58,740 bases of DNA. Origin: Planctomycetota bacterium. GTDB taxonomy: Bacteria; Planctomycetota; UBA1135; GCA-002748355. Position 1 is the first letter of the stretch. Each line of letters opens with the position of its first letter. Positions 18,701-26,549 of this stretch are shown one piece after another. The notes beneath the pieces are model-generated. The model saw only the letters and a program-made list of their open reading frames with translations. It did no database searches and was not told the origin of the DNA. The stretch lies in the NCBI GenBank assembly GCA_020638795.1, contig JACKHW010000015.1:1-58740 (forward strand). Reading direction: 5' to 3'. Position numbers and translations under genes: made by a program.

Positions 18701-18847
18701 GGCTTCGCATCGGTCAACTACCCGATCCCGAATGACACGCGCTTCCGCGGCGTCAAGTTCTACAACGAGTGGTTCGTCTTCGACAAGCCCGCGAACCCGC
18801 TTGGCCTGACGTTCACGAACGGCGGCGAAGCAACGATCGGCGGCTGA
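15764..18847 (+). CDS. Large secreted M64-type metallopeptidase with repeated C-terminal modules
   Basis: A 1027-residue exported protein. Signal peptide about residues 1-22 (MCALPTLLAAQA). Residues about 30-170 match the peptidase M64 N-terminal region and 170-430 the catalytic domain, with HEFGHSFGGLADEYD at 321-335 (zinc ligands His321 and His325, catalytic Glu322, and the ADEYD extension diagnostic of M64). An Ig-like stretch follows (about 440-515). Two copies of a roughly 190-residue module come next, each with R-Y-Q-Q-V-F...IGF-type openings and F-ipF...LLIE closings (about 525-710 and 715-900). A final module of about 115 residues ends TNGGEATIGG. The same end module occurs in other secreted proteins of this window. 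Probably a surface or extracellular protease. Confidence 0.88.
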   Translation: MNFHSRLIPIAMCALPTLLAAQAGAPGDAQTSARTIQLLVQGSIDQVRVTSAWTRDFAFETLARHDQPTGWIRLYDASGDELTKVHFDLSTVNRDRGAKKGQQIVQGDVLLEGSVTRLVKIPDLGARMAYMTFESIEDGKTLQLGSTTRAELERVLYTSKSVGPLGALTVRTHLNNGPVANRYDIVCLGDAYRTSDETQFVADVNAWIANLFAKEPYKTYKGFFNVHSVFRNSVENLADKPLPCTNPPVVRNTVYNASYCVGGTDRCLYISNTTLASQDAAMAPDVEGRIVVFVNDPKYGGCASTFAVSYNGSSGPEVQSHEFGHSFGGLADEYDYGQSGTYTGPEPGNANITADSNCTKWQLWKGTNGINCFQGAGYYLTGLYRPKADCLMRNLNVALCEVCREELVLDGYTTVNPIEAPVPSSTSVTLTKPATQTFSFTNLVPAASNPRVRWYVDNVLQQSGSSASYNLASNALSAGTHSLRLEVFDQTTMVRKDTANKRTRTRTWSVIIRDGGDYTTYGVGCAGTGPSGNGAVGPKAFTSQFGDTANSYPLGKSDIRYQQVFIGSEIGARTIGGIAFRHDQTTSAPAGSTPVRVRIGHTTLTPATIGTASTFASNFNSGASVLVYDGIYSWPANSPLNNDASSFVPTITFTQPFTFDGTRNLLVEIENLGSTNFNCYMDAFSSGNSTRIWATPSAATPTGINRNYGIVMCFLDAPAGQVLPAAYKSTIGTSQNSYPFGWSPLRYQQVFDGAETQSAIFTGISLRYGSYSGTNAGGARQLALWLGDTSFTPATLTTTYDSNFVSGTKRSVFTGTVNLPTVTGANSNPSLWQFHVPFTAPYVHTRNASRDLLIEVINSSANALGNYLDATSSGNTTRLYASSTTATTGSLGQSYGLVMRFNTSGRAGSTPVALDHVGVPTLGNSFQITLANAPAGALAAIWVGFTKTNIPLPSTLAPGCSLYASLDVFPLTGRVADSSGFASVNYPIPNDTRFRGVKFYNEWFVFDKPANPLGLTFTNGGEATIGG

Positions 18848-18868
18848 TCGATCGGCGAACGACTGCAG

Positions 18869-18894
18869 CCCGAGCGCCGGTGCCGGCGCTCGGG
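18869..18894. terminator. Strong hairpin between convergent genes
   Basis: CCCGAGCGCCGG (18869-18880) and CCGGCGCTCGGG (18883-18894) are perfect complements separated by two bases. It lies 21 bases after the M64 stop codon and just before the stop of the convergent lipoprotein gene, so it could serve both strands. Confidence 0.6.
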
Positions 18895-18902
18895 TGCGTG
18901 CC

Positions 18903-19355
18903 CTACCACCGACTGGTCGTCAGGGCATGCCGGACCGCATCGACGTGCTTCTCGAACGTCTCGCGCTCGGCAGTGAAGCGGGCCACGAGGACCGAGGGGC
19001 CTGGCTGCATCGCGACTGCCACGAGATATCGGTAGAGACTTCCCTCGAAGGTCGACTCGAAGGTCTGCAGTGCGATGCGCGTCCCGGCGCTGTTGGTCAT
19101 CACAGGCTCCTCACGGAGCAATGCGTAGCCACGGTTGTCGACGAGATCGTGCTTCAAAGCTTCGATCCAAAAGTCCAGTCCTGCGTCGCCTTGCAGCGGA
19201 TGCGCTTGGACCCAGAAGATCGCTTCGTCGGCGGTGGTTGCCTTCAGCTCGGTCGTCGACGACTCCGTGACGAGGAACTCGCGCGGCAGGTCGAGGCGCA
19301 GGGTCGAACAACCTGCGAACACGAAGAGTGCGAGATTGGTGAAGTAGCGAAGCAC
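18903..19355 (-). CDS. Small lipoprotein, second gene of the DUF4349 pair
   Basis: A 150-residue lipoprotein. A GTG start at 19355 gives VLRYFTNLALFVFAGCS, a compact signal peptide with lipobox FAGC, and lies only two bases after the stop of the upstream DUF4349 gene, indicating an operon. The frame continues upstream to 19433, but that would overlap the previous gene and bury the signal. The mature part (ATTADEAIFWVQAHPLQGDA) shows no recognised domain. Confidence 0.65.
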   Translation of the reverse strand: MLRYFTNLALFVFAGCSTLRLDLPREFLVTESSTTELKATTADEAIFWVQAHPLQGDAGLDFWIEALKHDLVDNRGYALLREEPVMTNSAGTRIALQTFESTFEGSLYRYLVAVAMQPGPSVLVARFTAERETFEKHVDAVRHALTTSRW

Positions 19356-19357
19356 GG

Positions 19358-20140
19358 TCAGAACCTCGTCAAGTCCTGCTCGATGCCCAGTCGTCGGATC
19401 CAAGGAAAGCGGCTCTTCTGTCCCCGAGTCCATTCACCACCTTCCTCGAGCGCGTGCAAGTAGACTTCGACGCGTGAGAACCCGACTTGATGACTCAGCA
19501 GCTGAAGCTTGCCCTTCATGCTCTCGATGTCGGTCGTGAGGCGTTGCAGCGCTTCCTCGATCTTGATGATGTCCTCGATCACAGTCGCCTTGTCGAGTAG
19601 CGCCAAGAGTCTCTCGCGAGACTTCTCGGCATTCTGCAATCGAAGCTCCAGATCGACATATTCGTCCGTCACGTCGCTCGTCTGTCTCAGATCCCTGACG
19701 ACTCTCCCGAGAGCGCGCGTCGCGGACAGAAGTTCCGTGTAGCGATCGGCTGGGACGCGCAACGTCAGCAGCGCGTCTTGACGCTCTGCCACGTAGCCAC
19801 CGGCGTCTTCACAACGCTTCGTGATGACCCGGATCGCCTCATCGATCGCCGAAACGACAATGGTCAATTGCGCGGAGTGAATCAGCTTGCGGTCGACGTC
19901 GCGCCTAGCCACGAAGTCGCCATCCGTGCCGTCGTCGTAGAAGAACCCCGGACGATCGAAGCTCGTGTCGACAGAGACATTGGCGGCCTGGGAACGGCGG
20001 TCCGGTGTGAGCCCGGCCGAAGCCAACCGAAAAACGGTGTCGGATCGCTCAGATGCGGGTTCTACGTTCGCCATCGTCGAGCACCCAGTGACCGCGAGCG
20101 CGAGAGCAATCAAAACAAGAAGTAGGTTGTTCGGACTCAT
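19358..20140 (-). CDS. DUF4349 domain lipoprotein
   Basis: A 260-residue envelope protein. The signal peptide LLLVLIALALAVTGCS has lipobox VTGC (Cys20). The mature part has RKLIHSAQLTIVVSAIDEAI, then VPADRYTELLSATRALG, then RQTSDVTDEYVDLELRLQNAEKSRERLLALL, a long helical hairpin. This order is typical of DUF4349 proteins: a small ferredoxin-like domain followed by a coiled coil. Unlike many members it lacks a clear C-terminal membrane helix and ends GIEQDLTRF. It is upstream of, and almost touching, a second lipoprotein gene. Function of the family is unknown; an envelope role is likely. Confidence 0.8.
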   Translation of the reverse strand: MSPNNLLLVLIALALAVTGCSTMANVEPASERSDTVFRLASAGLTPDRRSQAANVSVDTSFDRPGFFYDDGTDGDFVARRDVDRKLIHSAQLTIVVSAIDEAIRVITKRCEDAGGYVAERQDALLTLRVPADRYTELLSATRALGRVVRDLRQTSDVTDEYVDLELRLQNAEKSRERLLALLDKATVIEDIIKIEEALQRLTTDIESMKGKLQLLSHQVGFSRVEVYLHALEEGGEWTRGQKSRFPWIRRLGIEQDLTRF

Positions 20141-20374
20141 GCGCTTCGAACGTTGCAAGGAATTGGGCGATTCGATCAATCCGATAGTACTGGGGGCAGG
20201 GACGGAACGATGCCGGATTTCTTCCCGCGAGCTTGTGGACGATCGAATGGTCCGTGCAGGTAGTCCAGTCGTCGATTGACCTCCGTGACCCGCTCCCGCG
20301 GGGCTGCGACCACGGGCGACGCTTGGCTCCCCTCTCGCTACTACAGCCGGACGCGATTCCGGACAGAGTTGAAC

Positions 20375-20742
20375 ATGCAATCGCTTCCCTTTTCGGCCGC
20401 AACATTCGTGCTGCCACTTCTGGTCACGTCACAAGTCACTACAGTCACTACAGCATCCGATGTTTCAAGTACACGGCCACGCACCATCCAGCTCCTCGTC
20501 CAGGGCTCCATCGATCAGGTCCGGGTCACGTCGACTCGGTCGCACGACACGTGCCGAAGGTGCTGCCGCTCGCAGCACGAATCACCGATGCGTCGGGCTT
20601 CGCCTCGGTCGAGCTGCCGATCCCGGGCTCGATCACGTTCCAAGGAGTCAAGTTCTACAACGAGTGGTTCGTGTTCGACCAGGCGGCGAATGCACTGGGC
20701 ATGACGTTCTCGAACGGCGGTGCAGGCACCATCGGCGGATGA
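20375..20742 (+). pseudogene. Internally deleted remnant of an M64-type secreted protease
   Basis: The first 50 codons from the ATG at 20375 encode a signal peptide and the stretch RTIQLLVQGSIDQVRVTS, identical over 18 residues to the intact M64 protein at 15764. About 30 codons later, in another frame, the sequence encodes VLPLAARITDASGFASV and GVKFYNEWFVFDQAANALG, matching the last 60 residues of the same protein, and stops at 20742. Some 2.7 kb of protein-coding interior is missing, and the junction lies near 20525-20560. The frame differs before and after, so no single protein can be made. Confidence 0.85.
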
Positions 20743-20816
20743 CCGGCACGAAACGCGCGATCTCGACGTCGCACGAATCTTCTCGACGGCCACGGGGATT
20801 CGCGTACGGTATCCAC

Positions 20817-22232
20817 GTGCGCGTCCTCCTTCCCGTTCACATGTATCTGCCGGAGCACCGCGCAGGGATCGAGACGTACACGGATCAGCTCGCGCGCGAG
20901 CTCGCCAAGACGGACGACGTCACGGTCACGACGACGCGCAAGATCATCTCCCTCGAGACCGGAACGATCCGGCGGAGCACGGTCAACCGCATCCCCGTCC
21001 TCGAGGTCGTCAACAACCTCTCGTTCGATCGGTTCGAGGACACCTGGAAGAATCCGGTGATGGAATCGGCGTTCGAGCGCGTGCTCGACGAGGTCCGGCC
21101 GGACGTCGTGCATTTCCAGCACCTGATGTATTGGTCCTGGGGCTTGCCGGCATTGGCGCGCTCCCGTGGCGCTCGCACACTCGCGACGTTGCACGACTAT
21201 TGGACGATCTGTCCGCGTAGCCAGATGATCGACTGGCGCGGCCGACTCTGTGAAGCGCCCGAAGAATCACGTTGCATCGAATGCATGGCGAACACCCCGT
21301 TCGGCCAACCGCCCGCTGCGCGGAAGTGGATCCGAAGGCTGACCGCCGTGCGCCGCGCAACCGGAGTCGCGCTCGACGAACCGATGCGCTGGATGCAGCG
21401 GCATCGAGCGCGCCTCGCACGTGGCCGGACCCGGATCGAGTCAGAACGCGAGCCGGTGGACGATCCTAGCAGCGTGAACGAACACGCTCCTGCTGTCGAT
21501 CTCGGGCGATGGCGCGAGGCGTTTCATGCACGACGTGACGCGCTTTCACTCCTCGGGAACGACCTCGATCTCGCGATCACGCCATCGAAAACCCTGCGAG
21601 ACAGCGTCGTCGCCGAAGGCTTTCCCGCCGATCGGATCCGCGTCATCGCACAGGGACTCGACAGCGAACCGTTCTCCGGCATCGAGCGCAATCCGAGCCG
21701 CGGCAAGCTGCGCCTCGGCTTCTTGGGGACACTCGCGCCGCACAAGGGTGTTCACGTGTTGCTCGAAGCATTCCAGCGCTTGCCGGCCGATGCGGTAGAA
21801 CTCCGCATCTGGGGCCCATCGAATCAGCATCGCGAGTATGCCGAGCGGCTCCACCGAATGGCGCAAGACTCCAAAAACGTGCACTTCCTCGGCGCACTCA
21901 CCAAGCCCGAGGTGCCTGTCGCCTACAAGGACGTCGACGTCTCGTGTGTTCCGTCGCTCTGGAACGAGTGCTGCCCCTTGACGATCCAGGAATCAATGAT
22001 GGCCGGCGTACCCTGCGTGGTGAGCGGTCGCGGCGGGATGGCAGAGCTGATCCGTGACGACATCGATGGTCTCCATGCGATCCCCGGAAACGTCGAGGAC
22101 TGGGAGCGCGTCCTACGACGACTCCTCGACGAGCCGGACCTCGTCCGGCGCCTCGGTGCCGCGATCCGTCCCGTGCCAACGCTCGCACAACACGCTCGCG
22201 AGCTGCGGGGCCTCTACACACGCCATGCCTGA
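20817..22232 (+). CDS. Glycosyltransferase, GT4 family
   Basis: A GT-B glycosyltransferase of 471 residues from the GTG at 20817 (VRVLLPVHMYLPEHRAGIETYTDQ); an upstream ATG at 20739, overlapping the pseudogene stop, would add 26 residues with no clear domain. The N-terminal acceptor half contains VVHFQHLMYWSWGLPAL. The C-terminal donor half has GFLGTLAPHKGVHVLLEAF and the EX7E motif NECCPLTIQE followed by AGVPCVVSGRGGMAELI. A cysteine-rich insert (ESRCIECMANTPFG) sits between. It probably adds a sugar to a surface glycan and opens a glycan-building island. A hairpin (GATCGAT/ATCGATC, 22231-22255) follows the stop. Confidence 0.88.
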   Translation: MRVLLPVHMYLPEHRAGIETYTDQLARELAKTDDVTVTTTRKIISLETGTIRRSTVNRIPVLEVVNNLSFDRFEDTWKNPVMESAFERVLDEVRPDVVHFQHLMYWSWGLPALARSRGARTLATLHDYWTICPRSQMIDWRGRLCEAPEESRCIECMANTPFGQPPAARKWIRRLTAVRRATGVALDEPMRWMQRHRARLARGRTRIESEREPVDDPSSVNEHAPAVDLGRWREAFHARRDALSLLGNDLDLAITPSKTLRDSVVAEGFPADRIRVIAQGLDSEPFSGIERNPSRGKLRLGFLGTLAPHKGVHVLLEAFQRLPADAVELRIWGPSNQHREYAERLHRMAQDSKNVHFLGALTKPEVPVAYKDVDVSCVPSLWNECCPLTIQESMMAGVPCVVSGRGGMAELIRDDIDGLHAIPGNVEDWERVLRRLLDEPDLVRRLGAAIRPVPTLAQHARELRGLYTRHA

Positions 22233-22341
22233 TCGATTTTGCTCCATGATCGATCGTGGCGTGTCGAAAAGGACTGGCAAGCTCGTAGCTGCGTGGTAGA
22301 CACGGGCCGCGATCGAGGACGGTAAACCTCGACCATCCAGC

Positions 22342-23223
22342 ATGAGTATTTTCCGGTCTCTTCTTCAGCGTCGTAAACGAATGCCCGCAATCGTTCTCTT
22401 GGCAAAGCCCCGCGCCGGTGCGCACGGGTTCAACTCGATCGTGCGGACGCATCCTCAAATCTCGGTCTTCGCCGAGATCTTCCATGACGCGCTCGTCGAG
22501 CAAGAGCAGAACTTCTTCGGCTTCGTGTGGCAGGAAGCAGAGCGCATGAAGCAGTTCTGCATGCCGTATCACCATTCGCGACTCAAGATCTTCGGTGAAT
22601 ACCTCGAGTATCTCGAGACGCGATCGAAGACGCCGCGCTTCGTGATTGACATCAAGTACAACGTCATCCGTCACATGGACGGCATCTGGAAGGACCTGCT
22701 CGATCCACCGGATCTGCTGCAGTACTTCATGGACTACAAGATCCCGGTCGTACACCTCGTACGGCGGAACGTCTTGAAGGTCCTCCTGTCGGAGACGCGT
22801 GCGCACCAGACGGGCCTCTGGGTCGTCCGTCCCGGCCAAGAGAAGCCACCGAAGGTCACGGACGTCGCACTCGACGGCTCGCAGATCGTGAGTCAACTCG
22901 CACAGCGGGTTCTAGAGATCGACGCCTACGACAAGCTGCTCTCGGTCGGCGAGAGGGTCCACACGGTCATCTACGAGGAGCTCTTCGACAAGAGCGCGGG
23001 TGGCCCCTACAAAGCCGAAATCGTCAGTCGCTTGGCCTCGTTCTTGGAACTCGAAGACCGGTTCGACGGCGCGATGGACTCGATCAAGATCTCGACCGGC
23101 GACCTGACGACCGAGATCTCCAACTACAGCGAAATCGAGGCGGCGCTGCGCGGAACCGTGTGGGCCACGTTGCTGCGTAACGAGCCGATCGATTGGCCGT
23201 CGCTCGTTGCCGCGAGCAAGTAG
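22342..23223 (+). CDS. Sulfotransferase-like protein
   Basis: A 293-residue protein with the overall layout of bacterial Stf0/NodH-type sulfotransferases, which move sulfate from PAPS to a sugar. The 5'-phosphosulfate loop region reads AKPRAGAHGFNSIVRTHPQISVFAEIFHD: the usual RSGST is altered to RAGAHG, but the downstream HP...E is kept. The 3'-phosphate-binding region is HLVRRNVLKVLLSETRA. The C-terminal part (VHTVIYEELFD ... IVSRLASFLEL) also fits. Because the loop is atypical, the activity could be weakened or altered. It lies within the glycosyltransferase island, consistent with sulfation of a surface polysaccharide. Confidence 0.75.
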   Translation: MSIFRSLLQRRKRMPAIVLLAKPRAGAHGFNSIVRTHPQISVFAEIFHDALVEQEQNFFGFVWQEAERMKQFCMPYHHSRLKIFGEYLEYLETRSKTPRFVIDIKYNVIRHMDGIWKDLLDPPDLLQYFMDYKIPVVHLVRRNVLKVLLSETRAHQTGLWVVRPGQEKPPKVTDVALDGSQIVSQLAQRVLEIDAYDKLLSVGERVHTVIYEELFDKSAGGPYKAEIVSRLASFLELEDRFDGAMDSIKISTGDLTTEISNYSEIEAALRGTVWATLLRNEPIDWPSLVAASK

Positions 23224-23241
23224 CCGACAAATAGCGTCGAG

Positions 23242-26200
23242 CTACGCGTCGAGTTGCGCGCGCAACGACGTCGCGAAGGCGTTGCCCGGCTCGAGTTCGA
23301 GAGCTCGTGTGACCGCCGCTCGTGCTCGCGTCGCCTGGCCGGCCGCGTGAGCCGCGAGGCCGCGCAGGACGAGTAGGTCCGGATTCTCGCCGAGTCGCGC
23401 TTCGAACGCGTCGGTCACGACGAAGAGATCTTCGGGTGTCATCGCCGACATGGTCGTCGCCTTCCAGAGCAAATCGAAAGCCCAGCGCAACAGACCGCGG
23501 TTGTCGGGCGAGAGGAGCTCGATGCCCTCACTGACGATCGCAGGGACAGCAGCAGAGTCACCACGCGCGATCCTGAGGTCCGCCAAGTGCAGGCGGCACA
23601 TCGCGGCGCGCTTGTCCCCCGGTCCGAAGTCCACCGCAGGAGGACAATCGGTGAGCAGGGACGCGAAGTTCGCCTCTGCCTCGGCTGAACGCCCGGTCAA
23701 CACGTCACACGTCGCCATCAGATAGCGCGCACCCCAGTGCTCGGGGTTCGCTTCGAGGCAAATGCGCCCCATCTTGCGCGCGTCGTCGAAGTGACCTTCA
23801 TTGCGCAGCGCCTCCCCTTTGCGAAGCACCTCGGAGAGCGTGACGCTGATCGCCATGCCGACTTCCTTCTTCGCCATCGGCGCGTCGTCCATCGCCAGCA
23901 CGTCCTGGCGCAGGCGATCGGCGAGGCCGAGCTCGCCTTCGAGGATGGCTTTGCGCATGAGACCGACATGGAAGCGACCGCGGTTGTAGCGGCTCGCCTT
24001 CGACTCACAGTCGCTCAAGATCCTCGCGGCGTCCTCGATAGAGAAGTCCGCATCGCTGTAGGTCCCGGACAATCCACCGTCGCCCGTCAGAGAACGTTTC
24101 GCCACGAAGGTCACCGTCGTTCCACGCCCGACGGCTTCGCGCTGCTCCCACAGGTCCGGCCGACTGTGGGTCACGAGCGGCAACCAATGCGTGAAGAAGT
24201 GACCGAAGTCCTGATGGATCACACGCGTCTTGCCGGGAACGATGTGTGGCCCGAAGGTCCGCAGGATCGCCGAAAGGAGCTCCCAGCTCTTTGCGGCATC
24301 GACGAAAAGGATCTCGATGTCGCCGCCCTTCCATTCGTAGTCGAGCAAGTCGACCTTCTGAGGGCAGAGCCACTGTGAGAACTCCTTCGTCTCGCGCTCG
24401 AAGATGTGCTGGAAATCGGCACCGTTGGGGAGGTTCTCGGGAAGCGTGCGCTCCATGTAGTCGCGAGCCCATTGGAAGCAGTCGAGGCTGTGCACGATCG
24501 CATCGCGCCCCTTCGCGCGTAGGCCAGCTGCAAGAGCTGCAGAACTACCGCCGACCCATGGACCGAGTTCGACGATTGCGCCCCAGCCTTCGTACTTCTC
24601 CGATGTGACCCATTGGAGGTATTGCCGCTCCTCCTTCTCGAGCATCGCGGGAACCCGCGCCACTTCCGGCGTGAGCTCGATGCTCGTCCACGGTAATCGA
24701 GGGTCGGGGTCGTCGTCGCGCTCGGGCTGCTTCGGCTCGCTGCTCGCCTTCGGCGACTTGGTGCCCTTCTCGGCCGCCGGCTTCTTGCCCTTGCCGAACA
24801 GCGGCAGCTTGAAGCCGCGCTTCTTCGAATTGACGAACGTGAAGTAGTCGAGATTCTCCTGACGACCGGTCAGACCCGCCATGTGGTTCGACAAGCGCGT
24901 GAAGGTCGACTCCTCCATGCGCGTCGTGCGACAGTCCAAGTCGAAGAGCGTGAAGTTGCTGTGCTCTTCGTCCGTCGACTCGCCGATTCCTCCGCCACGC
25001 ATCGTGTAGTAGAGAAGCGTTTCGACGTGATTGTCATGCAGGAACTTCGCGTCCGCCTGCTTGAAGAACTCGTCCCACTTGTCTTCCCACACGATCGCGC
25101 TGACCGGCTTGGGGATCTTCTCGCCGCGTTGGTAGATGAAGAGATTGATGTAGTGCGCGAGCGCGGCGTTGGCGTGTGCCCACTTCTTGGTCGGCACGCC
25201 GAATTCCGTCAGCCAAAGCGTCTTGCCCGCCATCCCGTAGCTGCCCTCGGGCCCACCACCTTCGATCAGCTTCGTGAACTCCTTGAGGAAGTCGAAGCGC
25301 TTGTAGTAGTCGTGCGCGAACTTGCGCGGGTTGGCTTCGACCCACTTCTCGGTCTCGTCGGACGACACGAAGGTCGTGTCGTGCATGCTGTGCCTGGGCC
25401 AGTGGTACGGGTGGATGCCAATCGCATCCACGTACTTGAAGGTATTGTTGTTGGCACGCCACATCCGGACGAGGTAGTCCAGATTGTTGTTGGTCACAGC
25501 GCCAGAGACGACGCGTACGTCCGCGCCACCCGCATGGGCAGCGTCCTTGGCCGCGAACGAGATGTGTTCGTGCAAGTCCGCGCAGCACGCGACGTATTGG
25601 TCGAACTTGGCACCCCACGGGAAATCCAACACAGGTGTATCTCGACGGGGCCGCTCGCCGATGAACTTCGGTTCGAGTTCGTACCCGAAGTGCACGTCAC
25701 TCTCCGTGCAGAAGGTGTGATCGTACTCCGCGCTCGTCGGCACCTGAGGCAAGTGGAGTTCGGTGATGTATTTCCGCAGTGGGTCCGCGTGCGGGCTGAT
25801 CGCCTTCTCGATGCGCGCCTCGTCCGGTATCCAGTTGTAGTCGGGCTCGTTGAGGATCTCGAGCGCACCGACGACGGCGGTCTCGTGAAGGCAATAACGC
25901 TCGACCACCGCGCGCATCGTCTTGATGTGCACCTGGCAGTACATGTCCCAGAGCGCAGCGAACGTCCACGGTGAATCGAGGTCGCGCGGTCGCTCGACGA
26001 TCAAGCGCGGAGGCACCTCGACGAGGCACAGGAGCGCTTTGACCGCGTGATCCGCTCCGGCTTCGCGATTGAAACGCTCCATACCGGCGAAGTACGCGTC
26101 CATGCGCGTCCAATCGAGCTTGCCCGTCTCCAAACACTCGAGTCCGTGCTTCAGACCACCCGCGACATCGTGCAGACGTCCCGCGTAGTCGTGGCGGCTG

Positions 26201-26445
26201 AACTCGTAGACAGGCTTGCCGATCTTGTGCACGCGATCGTGGAACGTCGGGCGACCGATGATGGTCGCCGTCATGAACAACGTACGTAGGTAGTTTCCAC
26301 CGGCGTTCGAAACGCAGGCGGCCTGTCGATGACCCAGGCTCTCGAGAAACGCGAGCTTCTCCTGCGGGTTGCAGTCCTTGAGCTCGGAATAGGGCCAGTC
26401 GGGCCCGCCAGCGCAGAATCCTACATACCTCGTGCGGTCGCTCAT
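23242..26445 (-). CDS. Clan GH-A glycosidase-like / methyltransferase / TPR fusion protein
   Basis: A 1067-residue cytoplasmic-looking protein with no signal peptide. Residues 1 to about 510 have the pattern of a clan GH-A glycoside hydrolase: acid/base Glu200 in EILNEPDYN, IGIHPYHW (about 342-349) and probable nucleophile Glu414 in WLTEFG. A Lys/Pro/Asp-rich linker (about 535-590) follows. Residues about 600-810 form a methyltransferase-like domain with a SAM loop VELGPWVGGSSA and an HSLDCFQW segment, resembling the TylF/macrocin O-methyltransferase group. The C-terminal 230 residues are TPR-like helices. It converges with the sulfotransferase gene, so a role in trimming and methylating surface glycan is plausible but unproven. 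Confidence 0.75.
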   Translation of the reverse strand: MSDRTRYVGFCAGGPDWPYSELKDCNPQEKLAFLESLGHRQAACVSNAGGNYLRTLFMTATIIGRPTFHDRVHKIGKPVYEFSRHDYAGRLHDVAGGLKHGLECLETGKLDWTRMDAYFAGMERFNREAGADHAVKALLCLVEVPPRLIVERPRDLDSPWTFAALWDMYCQVHIKTMRAVVERYCLHETAVVGALEILNEPDYNWIPDEARIEKAISPHADPLRKYITELHLPQVPTSAEYDHTFCTESDVHFGYELEPKFIGERPRRDTPVLDFPWGAKFDQYVACCADLHEHISFAAKDAAHAGGADVRVVSGAVTNNNLDYLVRMWRANNNTFKYVDAIGIHPYHWPRHSMHDTTFVSSDETEKWVEANPRKFAHDYYKRFDFLKEFTKLIEGGGPEGSYGMAGKTLWLTEFGVPTKKWAHANAALAHYINLFIYQRGEKIPKPVSAIVWEDKWDEFFKQADAKFLHDNHVETLLYYTMRGGGIGESTDEEHSNFTLFDLDCRTTRMEESTFTRLSNHMAGLTGRQENLDYFTFVNSKKRGFKLPLFGKGKKPAAEKGTKSPKASSEPKQPERDDDPDPRLPWTSIELTPEVARVPAMLEKEERQYLQWVTSEKYEGWGAIVELGPWVGGSSAALAAGLRAKGRDAIVHSLDCFQWARDYMERTLPENLPNGADFQHIFERETKEFSQWLCPQKVDLLDYEWKGGDIEILFVDAAKSWELLSAILRTFGPHIVPGKTRVIHQDFGHFFTHWLPLVTHSRPDLWEQREAVGRGTTVTFVAKRSLTGDGGLSGTYSDADFSIEDAARILSDCESKASRYNRGRFHVGLMRKAILEGELGLADRLRQDVLAMDDAPMAKKEVGMAISVTLSEVLRKGEALRNEGHFDDARKMGRICLEANPEHWGARYLMATCDVLTGRSAEAEANFASLLTDCPPAVDFGPGDKRAAMCRLHLADLRIARGDSAAVPAIVSEGIELLSPDNRGLLRWAFDLLWKATTMSAMTPEDLFVVTDAFEARLGENPDLLVLRGLAAHAAGQATRARAAVTRALELEPGNAFATSLRAQLDA

Positions 26446-26452
26446 CGCGCGG

Positions 26453-26481
26453 ATCGTAGCGATGCGCTCTCATGCGTCCAA
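26453..26481 (-). promoter_or_regulatory. Sigma-70-like promoter of the glycosidase-methyltransferase fusion gene
   Basis: On the minus strand TTGGAC (26476-26481) is followed after exactly 17 bases by TACGAT (26453-26458), and the ATG at 26445 starts seven bases later. This is the best promoter in the window and predicts a leaderless transcript. Confidence 0.6.
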
Positions 26482-26549
26482 GCCGCGATCGGGAGAGCGA
26501 TAGGCGGTTGGATGTTCTCCACGATTCCACGATCTGTAAGCTTCGAGCA

